A stretch of 64,000 nucleotides of DNA from Paraspadella gotoi (lineage: Eukaryota; Chaetognatha), in NCBI GenBank assembly GCA_051294375.1, contig CM119265.1:18192764-18256763 (forward strand). Reading direction: 5' to 3'. The translations under genes and the position numbers were made by a program. This document shows, piece after piece, positions 59,240 to 64,000 of this stretch. The notes under the pieces are model-generated. The model searched no databases. It saw nothing but the letters and a program-made list of their open reading frames with translations, and was not told the DNA's origin. Each line of letters opens with the position of its first letter. Positions within the stretch are counted from its first letter, which is position 1.

Positions 59240-60425
59240 TCCCTCTATCTCTCAGATCCTTTAATGTCTTATTAGCACTGTTGCTACTAATTTATTATTT
59301 TCATTTTTTAGATTTACTTTGAAAAAATAAGGTTAGTCATGTGGCCCACAATTGCAACAGAATTAAAACTTTATAAGGCTGTTTAAAACGTATTTATTTC
59401 AATACGTATTCAAGGTTGAACATTCCATTTGCAGAAAATAACTTTTTTTTAATTATTAATGTCGCATTATTGTAAATTTTCCCTTTTCTGTTTCTTTTTT
59501 ACTTACTATAAACTTGAGCGTTAAAATGATATTTTGCTTTCACGTTGTATTGTTTGTAAATATTCAAGTTTGTTGATCATTTTTAATCCAAGATGTACAT
59601 TAAATATTCTGTTCATTATTCTTGCTTTTCAATTTCAATCAAAATTAAAAAAAAAAATGAAAAAATAAAGACTATCTCCATTGAAGTTCATAAGAGACAG
59701 AACAATCCAAGCCTCCCTTTCCCTCTTTCCTCTCCCTTCTTTCTTTTATTTCTCCATTCTTCCCCGTCGCAATCCAGATCACCTCTCGGTTACATGGTTG
59801 TTTTCTTTCTCATCAGATAAAAAAAAAAAAAATTTGACGATAATAAGGAAAAAACCAAAATTATGATTTTATTTTAATTTTAATTCATTTAATTAACTAT
59901 TAAGTTCCCGAATTTTTTTGTTCAAAGTTATTTTTGAAAATTCCTTATTAAATTTATATATTTGTACTTCATTCGTTCATTCTCGCTTTGAATTCATTTG
60001 TTTGGCATTGATTTTTATATTTAGTATTTATATTTTTTTAAACATCGTTTATAAAGAAAAAACAGACTAAGCTTAAAATAAAAAAAATTGATAGTTACGT
60101 CCTCCAAAAATTTACAAAAAAAGGGAAAAAAACCTATCATATGATATGATATTGATTACAGTAGTTTTATTTCCTGAAAAACAATTTTCTTCCAGTTCGC
60201 AAAGCAACTTTTAGGTTTCTTCTCCTTTCCGCTTCGATCAGATTGCCGAGCGGGCAAAGGAAAAAAAAAAAAAATTCCCCTGTTATTTATGTGATTTAAC
60301 TATAAAAATAATAATTATAAATATATAATATAATAAAATGATAAAATTTTTTGTCCAATTTCGGCGATATTGTTGATTTTACTTATGACGGACGCTCGCT
60401 TAATTAGCCAATCAGAACCACTTTA
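59240..60425. other. No gene seen
   Basis: AT-rich spacer with homopolymers. Confidence 0.5.
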
Positions 60426-60429
60426 GTCT

Positions 60430-61178
60430 TCATCGTTGTGACCAATCGCTGCTCTCGTCGCCGTCGTCTCGTTTCATCACCACTTTTCCGCAAATTCGAA
60501 GAGCGCTTCTTGAATGATCCTCCCAGGAGTTCGGAGGCGGGTCGTGATGGACTTCACGCTGGAAATTACATAAAATTACATCGAATTAAACTTACCATCG
60601 TAATTATGTTAGTAGTTCTTTGTTTTACTTTCGTTTCTAACCACTCACGATGATCTTTTTCAAAGCGTTCACCCCCGGAATGCATCAATGAGATGAGCCG
60701 TGGCGTCTGACCGGATGCCTTGTGCGCTTGTGTTTCGGCGTCCGCTTTCCGAAGTTTACGCCGCGAGAGCGCTGCCGCTGACAAAGAGAGAAAACAGAAT
60801 GCAGAGATTTGCGTGACAAGGAATTACAATAAAAGATCACCGCTTACAACTAAACCAAGTCAGAAGGCGGAACCCGTCTTCCGTTTTGTCTCTTGAGTCG
60901 TTGCTGTGAATCTTCACTTCCTGTCTCGAATCGATCCGACTATCGTTGCGCGTCCCGTTTCTCTCCTCTTCATTTACGCGTCCGCGTTTGTTTCCGAATC
61001 TTCCGTTGATCGACCGAGGCTGACATCTGACACGTTGAATCTGTAAATCGAAACACGGCACGATTCCATATTGGCGAGGGAGGCGGTCGAGTGCGGGCGC
61101 CGAGCGGCCTCTGGGAGGTGTGGCCGTCGCGGGCGGCTGGCGGTCGGGGGTCTTGGAATAGATAAAACGTTTCGACAT
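60430..61178 (-). CDS. Basic protein of unknown function, three coding exons
   Basis: Reverse-strand exons 61178-60848, 60777-60596 and 60558-60430 join in phases 1 and 0, giving 213 residues. The start is MSKRFIYSKTPDRQPPATAT; the first exon is Pro/Arg-rich, then strongly charged (NKRGRVNEEERNGTRNDSR). Exon 2 contains LSRRKLRKADAETQAHKASG and LISLMHSGGERF; exon 3 ends KVVMKRDDGDESSDWSQR. No domain recognised; the basic composition suggests a nuclear or nucleic-acid-associated role (inference). A strong donor (GTAAGT) near 61225 suggests an upstream 5'UTR exon. The second intron is only 37 nt, which is odd; an alternative donor (GTGAGT) exists near 60648 but leads to an early stop. Confidence 0.5.
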
Positions 61179-61360
61179 TATTAGAAATAATTAAAAACTC
61201 TTTAAAACTCAAAAAAAGGGCAACTTACGATTCTTAATTTAAATCACTCGTCTGACTGCTTTGCTACTACCTACTTCCGTGTTTCAGTGTATTTTAATAT
61301 GATTAATATAATCATAATTAAATATTAATTATTCATATCATTTCATAGGAAACGTAACTA

Positions 61361-61459
61361 TTATTGTGACGGAAGTGTCCTCTTGAGGTCTTCCTCCACG
61401 CGCGCGTCGCCCTCGTCTCTTCTCTTCTTACTGACCTCGCTGACTTTCTTCGACGATTG
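61361..61459 (-). CDS. Candidate terminal exon, K/R/E-rich
   Basis: After an AG at 61460 the reverse strand reads QSSKKVSEVSKKRRDEGDAR, then VEEDLKRTLPSQ and stop. Charged and GC-rich like other exons here. It lies just upstream of the basic-protein gene on the same strand, so it could be the 3' exon of a separate gene. An alternative donor within it (GAG/GTCAGT) would make it an internal exon. No function recognised. Confidence 0.28.
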   Translation of the reverse strand, partial: QSSKKVSEVSKKRRDEGDARVEEDLKRTLPSQ

Positions 61460-62044
61460 CTGCTTTTTTCACCGAGGATCGCTTGCGTGGGCTAGTGAGG
61501 GGTTAATGTAATTGTGAGGGTAAGTTACATTATACGTTTTGAGCTACTCACGTACTGAAATAATCTTGGTTTTTTTTTGCTTCTCGTATACCAAGGTTAC
61601 TTCAATCAGACCTTTGAAATTCGCAGTTTCGTAGGAAATATCTTGTATTCGCGCGGTTTAGGTCCTCTGCGCTGCGGTCAATTCATAAAAAAAAAAAAAG
61701 AAACTAAAACTATGAGTGCATATTATCACCAGGAAATATTTCCTCATAGTTTCCGTCCAGCCCCAGATTGGGAGATTAGCCTGCGTAAACGGCAACCATT
61801 AATTAGACAAACATTTGTCACATGGGTTGGCGTCAGAAGTTTGATTTGGGAACCTTTCCAAATGAAACTTCATAACATTTTTGAGAAAGCTTCTCAATGA
61901 CCAAAATTTCTAAATTTGCTTAGAAGCATTAGATAATTATTTTAAATTTATTTATAGATGAAATGTCAAAATTTTTTTAATTTGTATTTAAAACGCAGAT
62001 TCGATAGCTATATAAAAAGTTGTCTACACAAAGTATATTCTTTA

Positions 62045-62225
62045 TTCAAATATTTGATGATAAGTGGGTCAAATTAGGAAAAACTTAAAAATCATCATCA
62101 TCATCATCTGATGATTTAACTATTTTTTACCTATTATTATAATAAAACATCAAATTTTAAAAAAGTGTAATTATATTTTTTGCGTAATAACTTTTTAAGC
62201 TCTATCGATCAATTAAAAAAAACTA
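62045..62225 (-). repeat. Dispersed AT-rich repeat R3, copy 2
   Basis: Reverse complement reads TAGAGCTTAAAAAGTT, GATGATGATGAT, ATTTGACCCACTTATCATCA, matching copy 1; includes a (CAT)n stretch. Confidence 0.6.
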
Positions 62226-62468
62226 AATATAAAAAAAAATTTTGACATTATAATAGCAATATAATAATATTAATTAGGAATTACTTCATTGGTTCGGAAC
62301 ATTTTTGCAAAAAAATATTTTTAATTTACAACAAATATATATAGCATATATGGATTAGTTTAATATGTTCCATAAATTGAATTGAATTTGAATTACCGCT
62401 ACCATAATTATTGATTTTTTTTATATTGTGTTTTATGAGATAGTTCAGTTTGTTCTAAATTTATTTAC

Positions 62469-62585
62469 CTAAAGTTTTGTGCTCCACGATGGATGTCTGT
62501 CGATCCTTTCCTTTTTTCTTCGTCGTTGCCTTCTTAAGTTTTTTTCGCTTCTATTCTTCTCCTGGTTCAGCCTTTGTTTCGCCAA
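62469..62585 (-). CDS. Candidate exon, Arg/Lys-rich coiled segment
   Basis: Reverse-strand open stretch after a TTTTTAAAAG acceptor: LAKQRLNQEKNRSEKNLRRQ, then RRRKKERIDRHPSWSTKL, ending TAG that overlaps a GTAAAT donor. A short candidate exon upstream (62697-62666, ending NKAKIEKEEK/GTAAAT) joins in phase 0. Probably part of a nuclear-type basic protein, but too short to name. The same bases also give an open frame on the + strand (62477-62659), judged a shadow. Confidence 0.25.
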   Translation of the reverse strand: MAKQRLNQEKNRSEKNLRRQRRRKKERIDRHPSWSTKL

Positions 62586-62719
62586 CTTTTAAAAACAAAA
62601 TTTTACTTAAAATACATCCTTTAAATTTACGTCAAAATTCAGTTCCCATTTTTTATTAATTTACCTTCTCCTCTTTTTCAATCTTCGCCTTGTTAACGCA
62701 ACAAGCTGATCGCCGACGG

Positions 62720-63665
62720 GAAGAATGTCATGTTTACGTTTTTGGCTGAGATTGAACGTAAACAATATAAACAAACAATCTGCTTACGGGTTTTAATCAA
62801 TAATATCGATTAAACCTAACTCCACCTCCGACGAACAAAATGTCTGTTCCGAGTAATAATAAAAAAATATATATTTCTTACCTTGCTTATTCGAAATATA
62901 TTTACTGTGGTTGTCTGAAAGGAACTTTCCGGCTTAAATAGCCAATTAAATGTCGTCTAATTGTGGTACCAGCATCGTCGTCGTCTTGAGAAGGGTGGGA
63001 GCTCCGACTCGATTGCTTGACATACTCTCTGATATTTGGTATTTACTCTTTTATTCTTTCGAGAAAAAAAAATAAGTAAAGTTTCAAATTTAGATAATGA
63101 TTCGTGTCGATACTTGCGCGTCAGTTAATTTCTTTCAAGTCTTTGAGAAAAATTATTTCACCACTAGATCATTCAAGCAAAAACCGATCTCTTTTGATGA
63201 TTATCCCTAAAAGGAAGGCCCTCTATTATGAGGAGGAATACAGATTGCCAAATTTTTTTGTTCTGTCTGATATCGAAAGTTTAGTATTTAAGATTAGTAT
63301 TGTCAGATTATGGTTTGGTTCTCTTGACTAAATTTATTTTAGAATTTCCGGTCTTTACCCCTTACTTCGTTTAAATGAAAGAAAATGATGACCTTACACG
63401 AATTAATGGTCTAACTGGTTAACAGACGAATTAAAAATTGCTTCTAGTAACAAAGTAAATACTAATTAAAGAACAATAGTTAAAAGATAACGAATTAGCT
63501 AAGCCTAAGGGTATATCTTAAAAAAAGGCAAACTAGAAACAAACTAAACATCATACACAAAAAAAACTTTTTGCCTACAATTTTTTTCGTCGCCATAGAT
63601 TCCATGACAGAAATTTTTTTTCTCTCTTGTATTCCAAGGCTCTATCACGAATCATTGGGGAATAA
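62720..63665. other. No gene seen
   Basis: AT-rich. A 75-codon + frame at 63104 is not supported by composition or splice signals. Confidence 0.4.
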
Positions 63666-63669
63666 TTTT

Positions 63670-63679
63670 TATCTCTCTC

Positions 63680-63722
<43 letters not shown>

Positions 63723-63746
63723 CTCTCTCTTCTCCTCTCTCTCTTC
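63670..63746. repeat. Imperfect (CT)n tract
   Basis: CT repeat with CCTC and TTCTC interruptions. Confidence 0.95.
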
Positions 63747-64000
63747 TCTGTATCTGAATGTAGAGAATGTTTATACATTCAATCCATTAATCATTATCTT
63801 CTCATTCTTCTCTCTTTGTTCTGTTATTAATTATATATCCTGTATATTTACTATCCAATCCCCTAAAACTTTAAACATCCAGAATATTCTATGCACAATA
63901 ATCCTAAACACGAATTCTACGGCCTCTCCTCGAAACCACCGCGCATTTTGAGGCAGAACCTTTGTTTGCGCTCTCAGTTCCTCAATCCTCTCGCTGCGTC

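Noticed and set aside
62477-62659. + strand ORF starting MCSTMDVCRSFPFFF with a hydrophobic N terminus
   Set aside because: It is the complement of a Lys/Arg-rich reverse-strand candidate exon, and the hydrophobicity is a by-product.

Overview
This is a window of a eukaryotic, almost certainly animal (invertebrate), draft genome. The evidence is spliced genes with GT-AG introns, polyadenylation signals, animal-type protein modules (LDL-receptor class A, C-type lectin, SLC35/EamA transporter), tRNA-derived SINEs, Tc1/mariner-type inverted repeats and assembly gaps. It is unusually rich in microsatellites, above all (GA)n/(CT)n, plus (GAAA)n, (TATC)n and (GTC)n. Exons are GC-rich and stand out from AT-rich introns and spacers. 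The phylum cannot be fixed from the sequence; an arthropod or other ecdysozoan is a guess only. Every gene below was built by hand from splice signals and phase agreement.

Layout. 1-8 kb: gaps, microsatellites, dispersed repeats, two CpG-rich patches, a perfect 24-bp hairpin and an NRF1-like site, but no convincing gene. 8.5-17.9 kb (+): gene A, a six-exon single-pass membrane protein with signal peptide, poly-Ser stalk, one LDLa module, a transmembrane helix and a short conserved tail. Its 5-kb second intron holds a tandem SINE cluster. 19.7-21.3 kb (+): partial gene B, three 3' exons encoding another transmembrane helix and a tail paralogous to that of gene A (23 of 31 core residues identical). 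The two form a tandem family sharing a tail motif that I do not recognise. 24.3-26.3 kb: two Cys-rich candidate exons around a Thr-coding minisatellite. 28.9-29.7 kb: an AT-rich element with 16-bp terminal inverted repeats. 30.0-31.3 kb (+): a complete two-exon SLC35G/EamA-like transporter gene with poly(A) signal. 31.6-52.3 kb: mostly simple repeats, SINEs and gaps, and a 3.6-kb imperfect palindrome (42.8-46.4 kb) centred near a 25-N gap. 52.5-53.4 kb (-): a complete four-exon secreted C-type lectin gene with a gapped Tc1/mariner-like element about 185 bp upstream of its start codon. 54.4-60.4 kb: microsatellites, diverged tandem repeats and SINE debris. 60.4-61.2 kb (-): a three-exon gene for a basic 213-residue protein of unknown function. 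61.3-62.7 kb (-): K/R/E-rich candidate exons.

The genes do not form one obvious pathway. The most interesting items are the tandem LDLa/TM/tail family (including a frame conflict or alternative acceptor exactly at the sixth LDLa cysteine), the palindrome, the mobile elements visible only by their ends, and a repeated perfect GTCACGTGAC palindrome.
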